Assembly: GCA_022782265.1 (NCBI GenBank)
Contig: JALFOM010000148.1
Coordinates: 1-64,000, forward strand
DNA from: Clostridiales bacterium
GTDB lineage: Bacteria; Bacillota; Clostridia; Oscillospirales; Oscillospiraceae
Length of the DNA: 64,000 nt
Direction: 5' to 3'
This document shows, in pieces, positions 19,139-27,810 of this stretch (the first letter of the stretch is position 1; every line of letters begins with the position of its first letter). Both the position numbers and the translations under genes were made by a program. The notes beneath the pieces were generated by a model that was not told the DNA's origin, did not search any database, and saw nothing but the letters and a program-made list of their open reading frames with translations.

Positions 19139-19638
19139 TTTTTCCCCACCTTCCCAACAGAAAACAGCGCCGCCGTGTCTTTAAGCAGCAGGAAAAAGTG
19201 GTGAGCTGCCGTCAGAATGAGGTAGACGATAAATGGCGCATATATTACATTGAACGGTATCTTCATCAGCGATGATTTCTTTATCGCGAGAAAACTGACG
19301 GATTTTACCGCATGCGGAAGGATGATGACCATGAATAAAACGATAATGCCGTTTCCAACCATTCTCAGGACGCGTCTGCCCCTCTCCGGAAGCTTGTCAT
19401 ACAGTATTGTAAACATAATGTGATCGTCTAACCTGCTATGATAGGAAGCGGCAAGAACTACGGTCCATACGAAAGCAATCATGCTCAGTTCGTATATTTC
19501 GTTTACCTGTGCGTTGAAAATATAGCGGTACAGAATCATGATTACATAGGATATAAACAGCACAACAAATGCACAGCAAGGCAGATATATTTCAAAAAAA
19601 TCAGACATTTTCTGATACACGCTGTCGATTTTTTTCAT
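19135..19638 (-). CDS. dctQ: TRAP transporter small permease (DctQ)
   Basis: A 167-aa protein with four membrane helices and the DctQ pattern WTVVLAASYHSRLDDHIMF. It stabilises the large permease and mediates contact with the binding protein. The gene stands between dctP and dctM, in the usual P-Q-M order. Confidence 0.92.
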   Translation of the reverse strand: MKKIDSVYQKMSDFFEIYLPCCAFVVLFISYVIMILYRYIFNAQVNEIYELSMIAFVWTVVLAASYHSRLDDHIMFTILYDKLPERGRRVLRMVGNGIIVLFMVIILPHAVKSVSFLAIKKSSLMKIPFNVIYAPFIVYLILTAAHHFFLLLKDTAALFSVGKVGKK

Positions 19639-19727
19639 TTTTAACCATCCTTTTCAGCCTGCAAGAGAGATAATGGAACGCGGCGCGATCAGTAGATAAC
19701 CGCGCCGACGTATTCCTCCTTTGCGTA

Positions 19728-20807
19728 TTAGTAATCGAGATTCGCTATAGCGTTGTACAGTTCCATATCCAACCCGGAAACCCAGTCTGTCTGCGCGAAG
19801 TAGTAGTCCGAAACCTCCTTGCGGTAAGCAGCGAGCTCTTCATCGCTCAAATAGTAGACAGTAATTCCGTTATCTTCCAGGAAAGCCACATCCGAAGCCT
19901 CCTGGTCGATTGTCGTCTGAGAGATATACTCACAGGCCTGCCTTACGCCCTCGGATAGAATCTCCTGAAGCTCTGGGCTCAAGCTCTGCCATACCTTCTC
20001 GCTTATTGTCACAACGCCGGCACTTATCATATGCCCGGTGACAGTAACACTCTTCGTAACCTCGTACCAGCTGAAGGAAATCGTTGTGGAAAAGCCGTTG
20101 TCCTGTCCGTCCACGGCGCCGGTCTGCAGCGCGGTGTAGAGCTCGGATGCGCCGAGCGGAACAGGGTTTGCACCCAAGGCCAAACCCATATTCTGCCAGG
20201 CTTCGCTGCTCGGCATACGGATGCTCACGCCATCCAAATCGCTTCTGCTGGTGACCTTTATGTCCTTGTTGAGGTTAACGCAGCGCACGCCTTTATAGTA
20301 AACGGAGTCGAATACTCTTATTCCGGTCGTCTCCGCCACTTCATCCATAAGAGATGTCGCTTCATCGGAGCTGAAATATGCGTTCATATGATCCCAGTTC
20401 GCAAAGAGATACGGGACATTGAGCACTTCTAATTTGGGCATATAGGGGCTTATCCAGTCAAACCAGCAGGCGTTCATGTCGAGCGTGCCTTTCATGATTG
20501 ACTCGATCTCCAGGTCCTGTGCCATCAGTGAGGAGGCGTAGTAGGTGTCAATTGTAACTGCTCCCCCTGTCGCCTGGGAGACGTATTCCTTCATGATGTC
20601 CATTCCCTGCGCAACAACGCCCCCGTCGGCCTCTGTCATTGAAAAGGTGAGCGTTATCGGCTCAAATTCCGGCTCAACAGCTTTTTCCGTTTCTGCTGTC
20701 TCGTGAGCGGCTGGGGCCTCGGTCTGTGCCGGTGCAGCCGCAGTTCCGCAGGCGGCCAGCATCAAAACGAGCGCGAGAACAAGTGCCAAACTAATCCATT
20801 TTTTCAT
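19728..20807 (-). CDS. dctP: TRAP substrate-binding lipoprotein (DctP)
   Basis: A 359-aa extracytoplasmic solute-binding protein. An N-terminal lipoprotein signal (LVLMLAACGT, lipid on Cys20) is followed by an Ala/Glu-rich linker and the DctP fold. The segment VSIRMPSSEAWQNMGLALGA holds the Arg that in this family pairs with a ligand carboxylate, and ELYTALQTGAVDGQDNG is the conserved downstream motif. The likely ligand is therefore an organic or sugar acid rather than a neutral sugar. Kinase and aldolase genes upstream support a sugar acid. Confidence 0.93.
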   Translation of the reverse strand: MKKWISLALVLALVLMLAACGTAAAPAQTEAPAAHETAETEKAVEPEFEPITLTFSMTEADGGVVAQGMDIMKEYVSQATGGAVTIDTYYASSLMAQDLEIESIMKGTLDMNACWFDWISPYMPKLEVLNVPYLFANWDHMNAYFSSDEATSLMDEVAETTGIRVFDSVYYKGVRCVNLNKDIKVTSRSDLDGVSIRMPSSEAWQNMGLALGANPVPLGASELYTALQTGAVDGQDNGFSTTISFSWYEVTKSVTVTGHMISAGVVTISEKVWQSLSPELQEILSEGVRQACEYISQTTIDQEASDVAFLEDNGITVYYLSDEELAAYRKEVSDYYFAQTDWVSGLDMELYNAIANLDY

Positions 20808-20867
20808 TTTTTTCTCCTTTTCTTTTTCTTTTTTGTTTTTCAGCCTGCCGTAAGCCGGCTGTTGTGC

Positions 20868-21878
20868 CTAATTTTTTCCGGGCTCTGCCGTTATTCTCGC
20901 CCGGCTCCTCATGATCTCTTTTGCGTCTGCCGCTGTGCCCATGCTCAACAGCGAGCCGTGCTTCGTGGTGGAGAATGAAGCGCAGGCGTTGCAGAAATCT
21001 CCGAGTTTCTCAAGCTCCTGATTGCTGAGCGTTTCGATCCTGGCTTCGCTCCTGGCCAGTCCAAATAAGAGCGCCCCCATAAACGAATCCCCGGCGCCGG
21101 TGGTGTCCGCTACCGGCACCTCGTATGCAGGGCTGTAGGCATGGCTGTGACGCGTATAGAGAAAGCTCCCATTTCTTCCCATTGTGACTGCCACGAGCTG
21201 AGCACAGTCGCTCTCAGCAAACACGGCCTCAACGCCGGAGGGGATATCACTCATGCCAAAATAATAGGCCAACTCCTCATCGGTAAACTTCAGCACGCCG
21301 CAAAGCTTTGCACGCTCGATAATCTGTGCTTTTTCCTGCGCGGGAAGCGGGATTCCCCGCCACTGCATGTCGATGGCAAGGGTTATGTCGTTCTCTTTTG
21401 CAAGCCGCAACAACTCCCGCTCTGTCTCCGTTATACAGTCTTCCTGGTCAAACGCGATTGCCTTGATATCGAAAAACCGGCTGTGTTTAAATTTCTCCGT
21501 GTCAACATTCTCCAGCTTCGTCTGAGCCTCATTGCGCGGGCATCTGTAGTCGTCATAGTATCTGTCGTTGTTTCCGTCGCGGTATTCGAACATAAATCTT
21601 GTTGGGAGCGTCCCGAAGGTGACGCAGGAGGTATCCAGCCCCAGCTCCAATGCCGTATTATACAGATATCTGCTGTGCACATCGTTTCCGAGCGTAGTTA
21701 CCAACATGCCGGCTCCACCGAGTCTTGCTACCTGACACAGCACATTCGCCATAGAGCCTGCCGGATTGCGGGCGAAAAGCGCGCGCCCACATTCATCTTC
21801 ACCGGCATAGGAGAAGTCTATCATCAGATCTCCCAGTCCTGTTACATCGATATCTTTTGTCATGTTTATCTCACTCAC
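20868..21878 (-). CDS. PfkB-family carbohydrate kinase
   Basis: A sugar kinase of up to 336 aa in the ribokinase/PfkB family. The C-terminal signature with catalytic Asp reads VADTTGAGDSFMGALLFG; the N-terminal pair of Gly motifs is also visible (NPAGSMANVLCQVARLGG). It likely phosphorylates the sugar or sugar acid imported by the TRAP system before aldolase cleavage. The start is uncertain: the track begins at GTG, and an ATG lies five codons in. The upstream junction is a GTGA tetranucleotide repeat with no strong ribosome-binding site, so translation may be coupled to the aldolase. Confidence 0.87.
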   Translation of the reverse strand: MSEINMTKDIDVTGLGDLMIDFSYAGEDECGRALFARNPAGSMANVLCQVARLGGAGMLVTTLGNDVHSRYLYNTALELGLDTSCVTFGTLPTRFMFEYRDGNNDRYYDDYRCPRNEAQTKLENVDTEKFKHSRFFDIKAIAFDQEDCITETERELLRLAKENDITLAIDMQWRGIPLPAQEKAQIIERAKLCGVLKFTDEELAYYFGMSDIPSGVEAVFAESDCAQLVAVTMGRNGSFLYTRHSHAYSPAYEVPVADTTGAGDSFMGALLFGLARSEARIETLSNQELEKLGDFCNACASFSTTKHGSLLSMGTAADAKEIMRSRARITAEPGKN

Positions 21879-21885
21879 TCACTCA
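21870..21885. repeat. Tetranucleotide repeat at aldolase/kinase junction
   Basis: CTCACTCACTCACTCA is four copies of CTCA (TGAG on the coding strand), spanning the aldolase stop and the kinase start region. Slippage here would change spacing or start context of the kinase. Confidence 0.7.
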
Positions 21886-22863
21886 AACTCTGTTGTTGTC
21901 AAGAAATACGCTTATGTGCTTTCGTGCGATATAATCTTCCGCTGCCTTTCTTGCATAGCCCAGGTATTTTCTTGGATCGTAGTGGGAAGGGTGCCTGAGC
22001 ATATATTCTCTGACCGCTTTGGTAAAAACAATTTTGACGTCCAACGCGGAATTCACCTTGCACACGCCGTGCCTGAAGCTCTCCTGAAGCTCGTGCAGGG
22101 AAAAGTTGCAGCACGGTTCCAGCTCCATGCCGAAAGCATTCGCACTTTCAATGAAATCGTTGGAAAGAATCGATGTTGCGTGCAGCACCAAAGGCAGATC
22201 CGGCAGCTCCCCGTGTATCTGGGAAATTTTGCCGACATCCAGCTTCTTGGGGAAGTCGTTTGCCAGGTCGTGCGCATTGCCGCAGCAGATAGCCAGCGAG
22301 TCACAACCGGTGAGACGGGCGTATTCGACCGCTTCCTCAACTCCGGTTTCATATCGTTCAGGTCCCGATACCGGATGGAACACCTCTCCTTCCACAAACA
22401 CACCGTGCTTGTGGGCATATTCGCATACTTCCTTCGTTTTTTGTACGTTCGTCTCGAAATCATCATGCTCGTTGTCAAGCATAACAGAACTGAAGCCCGC
22501 GTCAATGCAGGCCATACACCTTTCGATGCTGTCTCCGTGGTCCAGATGTAAGACAACATCCCTGCCTGCTTCCCTGGCACAGGCCTCTGCCATCTTTCTG
22601 AGCATCTCTGCTCCGGCATAGTCCACGACTCTGCACGAGGCCTGAAGCATAATCGGCGCTCTGACTTTTGCTGCCGCCCTTGCCGAGGCCTGCATGATCT
22701 CCATGTTATAACCGATAAATCCGCCCACGGCCCAGTCTTCATTGATGCAGCTTTTGTAATACCGCTCCGGTGTAATGATCTGTCCCGTTTTTTCTCCCTC
22801 CCTCGTTTCCAGAATAGTTTTCAAGTGCTCTTCCCGGGTGATGTAATTCCTGATTCTGCCCAT
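21883..22863 (-). CDS. Divergent class II (zinc) ketose-bisphosphate aldolase-like protein
   Basis: A 326-aa protein of the fructose/tagatose-bisphosphate aldolase class II family. The first zinc His motif, LHLDHGDS (106-112), is kept, and VEGE (158-161) matches the second acidic site. However, the usual phosphate-binding HGGSG is HATSI (228-232), the usual GTxHG is GNAHD (195-199), and NxxTD near the C-terminus is NSALD. It probably cleaves an unusual sugar or sugar-acid substrate. First gene of the operon, divergent from the LysR gene, four bases before the kinase. Confidence 0.82.
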   Translation of the reverse strand: MGRIRNYITREEHLKTILETREGEKTGQIITPERYYKSCINEDWAVGGFIGYNMEIMQASARAAAKVRAPIMLQASCRVVDYAGAEMLRKMAEACAREAGRDVVLHLDHGDSIERCMACIDAGFSSVMLDNEHDDFETNVQKTKEVCEYAHKHGVFVEGEVFHPVSGPERYETGVEEAVEYARLTGCDSLAICCGNAHDLANDFPKKLDVGKISQIHGELPDLPLVLHATSILSNDFIESANAFGMELEPCCNFSLHELQESFRHGVCKVNSALDVKIVFTKAVREYMLRHPSHYDPRKYLGYARKAAEDYIARKHISVFLDNNRV

Positions 22864-22893
22864 AGAATAGCAAACAAATATGATTTTGTAAAA

Positions 22894-22919
22894 TGCATAT
22901 ATTTTCCTTGATTTATGCA
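22894..22919. promoter_or_regulatory. Candidate LysR-binding inverted repeat
   Basis: TGCATA-(14 bases)-TATGCA lies between the divergent aldolase and LysR genes. Position and spacing suit a LysR-family recognition site controlling the operon and the regulator. Binding is inferred. Confidence 0.55.
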
Positions 22920-22956
22920 GTAAGTGTTATATAATTCAACTGAGGTGAACAAGAAT

Positions 22957-23847
22957 ATGACCCAGTTGGAAATATCCTCTTTTCTTTCAGTTGTCAAATA
23001 TGACAGCATTTCAACCGCGGCAGAGAAGCTGTTCGTCACACAGCCGGCGTTGAGCCGCCGGCTGAACGCGCTGGAAAGAGAACTTGGCTGCCGGCTTTTA
23101 GAGCGCCAGAGAGGCAAGAAAGCCGTACGCCTTACACCGCAGGGAAAGGCATTCATTCCTATCGCCGAACGATACCTTGCCCTTTGGAATGAGGCAAACG
23201 CGATTAAGACTTCCGAGCAAATGCCGGTGTTCACCGTTGTTCTGAACACCAGTATGGGTGCGCATGTGCCGCTTGCAATCAAGGATTTTATCTCCCGGAT
23301 AAGCAACGTGAGGTTTAAACTGCATGTATACCATTCTCTCGAGGCATATCAGTGGATGGAATACGGCATGGCAGACCTGGCTCTGGTGTCCAAGTCGCTG
23401 AGCAACGCAACAATAACTACCCTTCCGGCCTATAAAGAGCGCTTCTGCCTGCTTGCCCGTGGGATGTATCAGGATGTTGAGACGATGCATCCCAAGCAGC
23501 TCGACCTTTCAAAAGAGCTGTTTGTGCCATGGAGCCCCAATTTCTCCGATTGGCACGACTATTGGTTCGGCACGCAGACGACGCCGAAGGCCTTTTGCGA
23601 TAATCCCCCCATTATGAAATATTTCTGGGCGGATGAGCCCCAGTGGTGGTCCATCGTCCCCGCGTCCTTTGCACGCGAACTGCAGGAGGACCCGGCCGTG
23701 AAGACCATAGAGCTGCTTGAAGGCCCCGAGGATCTGATTCTGTACTATCTTGTCTCCACCAGCGGGAGTTCTTATTTGTCTTCGGTTTTCCTGGAAGCTT
23801 TGGTCAAGCGGGCCCAGGAGATTCCGGGAGTAACGCCCTATATTTGA
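22957..23847 (+). CDS. LysR-family transcriptional regulator
   Basis: A 296-aa LysR regulator with an N-terminal helix-turn-helix (YDSISTAAEKLFVTQPALSRRLNALERELG) and a C-terminal ligand-binding domain. The start at MTQLEI is preceded by GAGGTGA; the ORF-track start lies upstream. It is divergent from the aldolase/kinase/TRAP/SIS operon and most likely senses the imported compound or an intermediate. Its cognate inverted repeat lies in the shared intergenic region. Confidence 0.92.
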   Translation: MTQLEISSFLSVVKYDSISTAAEKLFVTQPALSRRLNALERELGCRLLERQRGKKAVRLTPQGKAFIPIAERYLALWNEANAIKTSEQMPVFTVVLNTSMGAHVPLAIKDFISRISNVRFKLHVYHSLEAYQWMEYGMADLALVSKSLSNATITTLPAYKERFCLLARGMYQDVETMHPKQLDLSKELFVPWSPNFSDWHDYWFGTQTTPKAFCDNPPIMKYFWADEPQWWSIVPASFARELQEDPAVKTIELLEGPEDLILYYLVSTSGSSYLSSVFLEALVKRAQEIPGVTPYI

Positions 23848-23867
23848 GCACCGCTCAGCGGCCTAAG

Positions 23868-23921
23868 CAGAGAAAGGGAAGTTTCGCACAGATCATTTCG
23901 TACTGTTTTTCTCTGCGAAAG
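23868..23921 (+). terminator. Large hairpin after LysR gene
   Basis: GCAGAGAAA and TTTCTCTGC arms enclose a 36-base loop. This is a possible terminator region for the LysR gene; the signal is weak. Confidence 0.35.
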
Positions 23922-23989
23922 CCTTTTCCGCGAGGGAGTTGGAACGTTTACGCAGGCAGGTTTTTCTTAAACTTATTTTAGCAATTCAC

Positions 23990-24018
23990 TTGACATAACA
24001 CCAAAGGCACGGTAAAAT
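23990..24018 (+). promoter_or_regulatory. Strong promoter of rny
   Basis: TTGACA (23990-23995), 17-base spacer, TAAAAT (24013-24018), giving a leader of roughly 155 bases. Confidence 0.8.
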
Positions 24019-24027
24019 AGCGTGAAT

Positions 24028-24066
24028 AATATTTTAAGGAGCCTGGGGAAGCTCCTGCTGAATATT
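24028..24066 (+). promoter_or_regulatory. Structured 5' leader of rny
   Basis: A nested stem at the start of the transcript: AATATT…AATATT outside and AGGAGC-(8)-GCTCCT inside. The rest of the leader to the ATG has no recognised motif. RNase Y genes could be autoregulated through leader cleavage, but that is speculation here. Confidence 0.45.
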
Positions 24067-24181
24067 ACTTTTCAATTTCGATGGGCGCGCTTGATGGCCC
24101 GTCTTGCTTTTAGATCACAATTTAACAGCATGAATTGAACCACCGCAAAATTCTGAAAGAATGGAGGTGTGTTTGCTTACT

Positions 24182-25732
24182 ATGCCCTGGTATTTTTGGA
24201 TCATTATCGTGGCTGTGATCATCGCAGTTGCTGCCGCGTGCTTCGCCCTTGGCATCTACTACCGCAAAAAGATCGCGGAAAGAGAGATAATCAGCGCCGA
24301 GGAAGAGGCAAAGCGTATTATCAATGAGTCAATAAAAAGCGCAGAGAGCAAGAAGAGAGAAGCTCTCGTCGAGGCAAAGGAAGAAATACACAAAAGCCGC
24401 TCCGAGTATGAGCGGGAAGTAAAGGAACGCCGTGCGGACCTGCAGAAGCAGGAACGCCGCCTTCAGCAGAAGGAAGAAAACCTTGACCGGAAGATCGATT
24501 CCGTCGAGAAGAAGAGCGACACACTGAACAACAAGATCGCCGCTGTGGAAGCGCAGCAGCAGGAAGTTGCTCTGGTGAAGAAAAGCCAGCTGGAAATGCT
24601 GGAGAAGATCTCCGGCTTCTCCGTGGAGGAGGCCAAGACCTACCTGATCAACAACATCCGTGACGATGTGACCCACGAGATGGCCATGAAGATCAAGGAG
24701 ATCGAGACCCAGTACAAGGAAGAAGCGGAGGAGAAGGCGAGAGAGATCATCGCCACCGCCATCCAGCGCTGTGCCGCCGACCACGCAAGCGAAATCACCG
24801 TCTCCGTCGTACCCCTCCCCAACGACGAGATGAAGGGCCGCATCATCGGCCGCGAAGGCCGCAACATCCGCAGCATCGAGACTCTGACCGGCTGCGACCT
24901 GATTATTGACGACACCCCCGAGACCATCACCGTCTCCAGCTTTGACCCTGTCCGCCGCGAGGTGGCCCGCATCGCTCTGGAGAAGCTGATCCAGGACGGC
25001 CGCATCCACCCCGCCCGCATCGAGGAAATGGTAGCCAAGGCCCAGAAAGAGGTCAACGCCACCATCAAGGCCGAGGGCGAGCGCGCCGTGTTCGAGACCA
25101 ATATCCACGGCCTGAACCCGGAGCTGATCAAGCTCCTGGGCCGCATGAGATACCGCACCAGCTACGGCCAGAACGTGCTGAACCACTCCATCGAGGTCTC
25201 CCATATCGCGGGCCTGCTGGCCTCCGAGCTGGGCGTGGATGTGAACACCGCCAAACGCGCAGGTCTCCTCCACGATATCGGCAAGGCCATCGACCACGAG
25301 GTGGAGGGCAGCCATGTCACCATCGGCGTGGACCTGGCCCGCAAGTACAGGGAGTCTGAGGCCGTTATCCACGCCATCGAGGCCCACCACGGCGACGTGG
25401 AGCCCCACACCGTGGTTGCCTGCCTGGTCCAGGCGGCGGACGCCATCTCCGCCTCCCGCCCCGGCGCAAGACGCGAGAACATCGAAAACTATGTCAAGCG
25501 TCTGGAAAAGCTGGAGGAGGTCTCCAAGAGCTTCCCCGGCATCGCCAGCTCCTACGCCATCCAGGCCGGCCGCGAGATCCGCATCATGGTCAAGCCCGAG
25601 GAGGTCAACGAGGATCAGATGGTCCTGCTGGCCAGGGATATCGCCAAGAAGATCGAAGAAGAGCTGACTTACCCCGGTCAGATCAAGGTCCATCTTCTCC
25701 GCGAGACCAAGGCTGTGGACTACGCAAAGTAA
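24182..25732 (+). CDS. rny: Ribonuclease Y
   Basis: A 516-aa membrane-anchored endoribonuclease that starts mRNA decay. Order of parts: an N-terminal helix ([19 protein letters not shown]), a long charged coiled coil to ~residue 190, a KH domain ([19 protein letters not shown]) and an HD domain with the metal pair HDIG ([13 protein letters not shown]) near residue 360. I take the ATG at MPWYFW as start; the track's ATG overlaps the Shine-Dalgarno GGAGGTG. Length is typical. It is a single gene with its own promoter and terminator. Confidence 0.95.
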   Translation: MPWYFWIIIVAVIIAVAAACFALGIYYRKKIAEREIISAEEEAKRIINESIKSAESKKREALVEAKEEIHKSRSEYEREVKERRADLQKQERRLQQKEENLDRKIDSVEKKSDTLNNKIAAVEAQQQEVALVKKSQLEMLEKISGFSVEEAKTYLINNIRDDVTHEMAMKIKEIETQYKEEAEEKAREIIATAIQRCAADHASEITVSVVPLPNDEMKGRIIGREGRNIRSIETLTGCDLIIDDTPETITVSSFDPVRREVARIALEKLIQDGRIHPARIEEMVAKAQKEVNATIKAEGERAVFETNIHGLNPELIKLLGRMRYRTSYGQNVLNHSIEVSHIAGLLASELGVDVNTAKRAGLLHDIGKAIDHEVEGSHVTIGVDLARKYRESEAVIHAIEAHHGDVEPHTVVACLVQAADAISASRPGARRENIENYVKRLEKLEEVSKSFPGIASSYAIQAGREIRIMVKPEEVNEDQMVLLARDIAKKIEEELTYPGQIKVHLLRETKAVDYAK

Positions 25733-25743
25733 GTTAAAAATGC

Positions 25744-25783
25744 AAATACGCAGTATGGGTTTTGCTCATACTGCGTATTTTTA
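25744..25783 (+). terminator. Terminator of rny
   Basis: AAATACGCAGTATG-(9)-CATACTGCGTATTT stem followed by TTA. Confidence 0.88.
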
Positions 25784-25798
25784 TCCGGCGGGTTTTCT

Positions 25799-25892
25799 CT
25801 GTCATTCTGAACCGCGACGGCGGAGAAGAATCCCGCGGATAGAAGGCCCCAGCGTCACCGGACGGGATCCTTCGCTGCGCTCAGGATGACAG
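25799..25892. repeat. Dispersed palindromic repeat, copy 1
   Basis: Begins CTGTCATTCTGA and ends TCAGGATGACAG, so its ends are near-perfect inverted repeats. It contains AAGAATCC near the left and GGATCCTTCG near the right, which also pair. It is 94 bp long with no coding capacity. It resembles the family of GTCATTCTGAG...GAAGGATC elements scattered in intergenic DNA of many Firmicutes (from memory). A related copy follows 31 bp later. Confidence 0.75.
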
Positions 25893-25923
25893 TGGACGTT
25901 TAGGGCAGAACCAAAAATATACG

Positions 25924-26008
25924 GTCATTCTGAGGAGTGAAACGACGAAGAATCCCGTGAACAGAAGTGCGTAGTAAAACCATTGGGGACCTTCGTTCAG
26001 GATGACAG
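25924..26008. repeat. Dispersed palindromic repeat, copy 2
   Basis: Begins GTCATTCTGA, contains AAGAATCCCG, and ends TTCAGGATGACAG; 85 bp. It shares its termini and inner words with copy 1 in the same orientation but differs in the loop. The interval to the sigma factor (to 26147) holds no other recognised feature. Confidence 0.75.
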
Positions 26009-26147
26009 AAGGCTTGGGAGAACAGGGGCCGCCTGGGTTCTGCGTAAAATCATCTGGGAATTTCCGTTTTCCTGCAACTTTTTTGGAAAAACCGTGTTAT
26101 TAAAGTGACGGCCGTTAAGAAAGAGATCAGTATCGGAGGTGGCAGCC

Positions 26148-26702
26148 TTGACCGAAGGGAAGGCCCTGAAGGAACTGCAGCGGGGCTCGCAACAGGCGCT
26201 GGCCTGGTTCATCGACAAATACGCGCCCTATGTCAGCACCATCATCTATAACATTATCGGCGGCGATATGAGCACCGCCGACATAGAAGAAGTGGCGTCG
26301 GACGTGTTTTTTGCCCTGTGGAACAACGCGGGAAAAGTCAGGTCTTCATCGGTGAAAGCCTATCTGGGCAGCATTGCCCGGAACATGGCGAAAAACAAAA
26401 CCCGGGAGCGGGGGAACGCCCTGCCTCTGGACGAGGATATCCTCATTGTGGACAACATGACGCCGGAGACTCGGCTTGAGCAGAAAGAGCTGAACATGCG
26501 GGTAAGGCACGCGGTGCTGCTGATGGAATACCCGGACCGGGAGATTTTCCTGCGGTTTTACTATTACGGGCAGCCCGTCAAAGATATCGCGGCGCAGATG
26601 GAAATGAACGCGTCCACGGTGCGCTCCAGGCTGGCCCGGGGCCGGGAAAAGCTCAGGGCTGAGCTGACGGCTGATCTGAACACGGAAGGAGGCAGCTTAT
26701 AA
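26148..26702 (+). CDS. ECF-type sigma-70 factor
   Basis: A 184-aa extracytoplasmic-function sigma factor. Region 2 is around WFIDKYAPYVSTIIYNIIGG...EVASDVFFALW and region 4 around RFYYYGQPVKDIAAQMEMNASTVRSRLARGREKL. The start is a TTG seven bases after GGAGGT; the track's GTG overlaps that site. It is translationally adjacent to the DUF4179 membrane protein that follows and probably acts as its anti-sigma partner. The inducing signal and regulon are unknown. Confidence 0.9.
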   Translation: MTEGKALKELQRGSQQALAWFIDKYAPYVSTIIYNIIGGDMSTADIEEVASDVFFALWNNAGKVRSSSVKAYLGSIARNMAKNKTRERGNALPLDEDILIVDNMTPETRLEQKELNMRVRHAVLLMEYPDREIFLRFYYYGQPVKDIAAQMEMNASTVRSRLARGREKLRAELTADLNTEGGSL

Positions 26703-27766
26703 TGGAATACAGAATTGTTGACCTGCTGGACTGCATACAGGACAGCGACGTCCCTATCCGGACGGAAAACCATGCCTCCGCGACGAAGATCAAGGAGCTG
26801 ACAATGGAAAAAATAAACACAGAAAACAGGAAGAATAAACGCCCTGTCCGCAAAGCGGCGCGGGTGGCGCTGATTGCCGCCGTCATCGTTCTGCTCTTGT
26901 CGGTAACGGCCTTTGCCGCCAATGAGCTGCGGCTGGCGGACCTGTTCCGGGAGGTGTTCGGACAGGTATCAGAGAGTCAGGAGGAAGTGATGGAGGAGAT
27001 CAGTGTTCCGGAGCTGCCGGAAGCCGTCACCTCCCAGGGGACTACCATCACCCCCGTGGCCGCCATTGTGGATGAGTATATGTACTATATCCGGTTTCAG
27101 ATCGAGGCCCCGGAGGGGACAGTGCTGAATCTGCCCGCCCCGGAGGAAGGGGCCCTCCAAATCTGCGGACAGCCCGGGAATTTGCTGCGTTCCGACGCCT
27201 ACCTTATTCCCTACAGTACGGAACTGAGCTGGATAGACAACTCCCCGGGAGACAACCGTTTTGACCTGATTATCCAGATTATCGGACAGTATGGCGGGGA
27301 GGCCAAATTCAACGACGGCGTCTCCAAAACACTGAAGATCGATGGCATATGGGTGCAAAGTCTGTCCCAGAACTTCAACAAAATCCTGGACGGCGTATGG
27401 AAGTTTGAAATCGGGACCGTATATCCCCAGGTAATAAAAAAGGAGCTGGATACCGCGGGCATAACTACGGTATGCCCCGACACAGGTTACACCGTAAAGC
27501 TTGACAGAATGAGCATTTCACCCCTGTGCCTGTCGAGAGAATATTCCTATGAAGAATACCAGGCGGCGTCGGGAATGCCGGACGCGCCCGGGCCGGGTTA
27601 TACTGCTGTGGTGATGAAGGACGGGAGCGAGGCGGAAATCGTTGGTATTGGCATGGGTACCAGCGGAAAAACCGCTACCAAGGGCTACTATTATTTCGCC
27701 GCGCCCATCGACATTGACCAGGTGGCCTATATCCAGTGGGGAGACTTACAGATCCCCGTAAATTAA
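26702..27766 (+). CDS. DUF4179-type membrane protein, putative anti-sigma factor
   Basis: A 354-aa protein with a short cytoplasmic N-terminal part (~55 aa), one membrane helix (VALIAAVIVLLLSVTAFA) and a large extracytoplasmic DUF4179-like region. The gene overlaps the sigma factor stop region. Such pairs in Clostridia behave as ECF sigma/anti-sigma modules in which the outer domain senses envelope conditions. The assignment comes from topology and gene pairing; no catalytic motif is seen. Confidence 0.78.
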   Translation: MEYRIVDLLDCIQDSDVPIRTENHASATKIKELTMEKINTENRKNKRPVRKAARVALIAAVIVLLLSVTAFAANELRLADLFREVFGQVSESQEEVMEEISVPELPEAVTSQGTTITPVAAIVDEYMYYIRFQIEAPEGTVLNLPAPEEGALQICGQPGNLLRSDAYLIPYSTELSWIDNSPGDNRFDLIIQIIGQYGGEAKFNDGVSKTLKIDGIWVQSLSQNFNKILDGVWKFEIGTVYPQVIKKELDTAGITTVCPDTGYTVKLDRMSISPLCLSREYSYEEYQAASGMPDAPGPGYTAVVMKDGSEAEIVGIGMGTSGKTATKGYYYFAAPIDIDQVAYIQWGDLQIPVN

Positions 27767-27773
27767 AAAATTT

Positions 27774-27806
27774 GACCCTGCATCAAACGATGCAGGGTCA
27801 TTTTTG
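27774..27806. terminator. Bidirectional terminator
   Basis: GACCCTGCATC-aaac-GATGCAGGGTC stem with T-rich flanks on both strands, between the convergent DUF4179 and ECF S-component genes. Confidence 0.88.
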
Positions 27807-27810
27807 CGTT

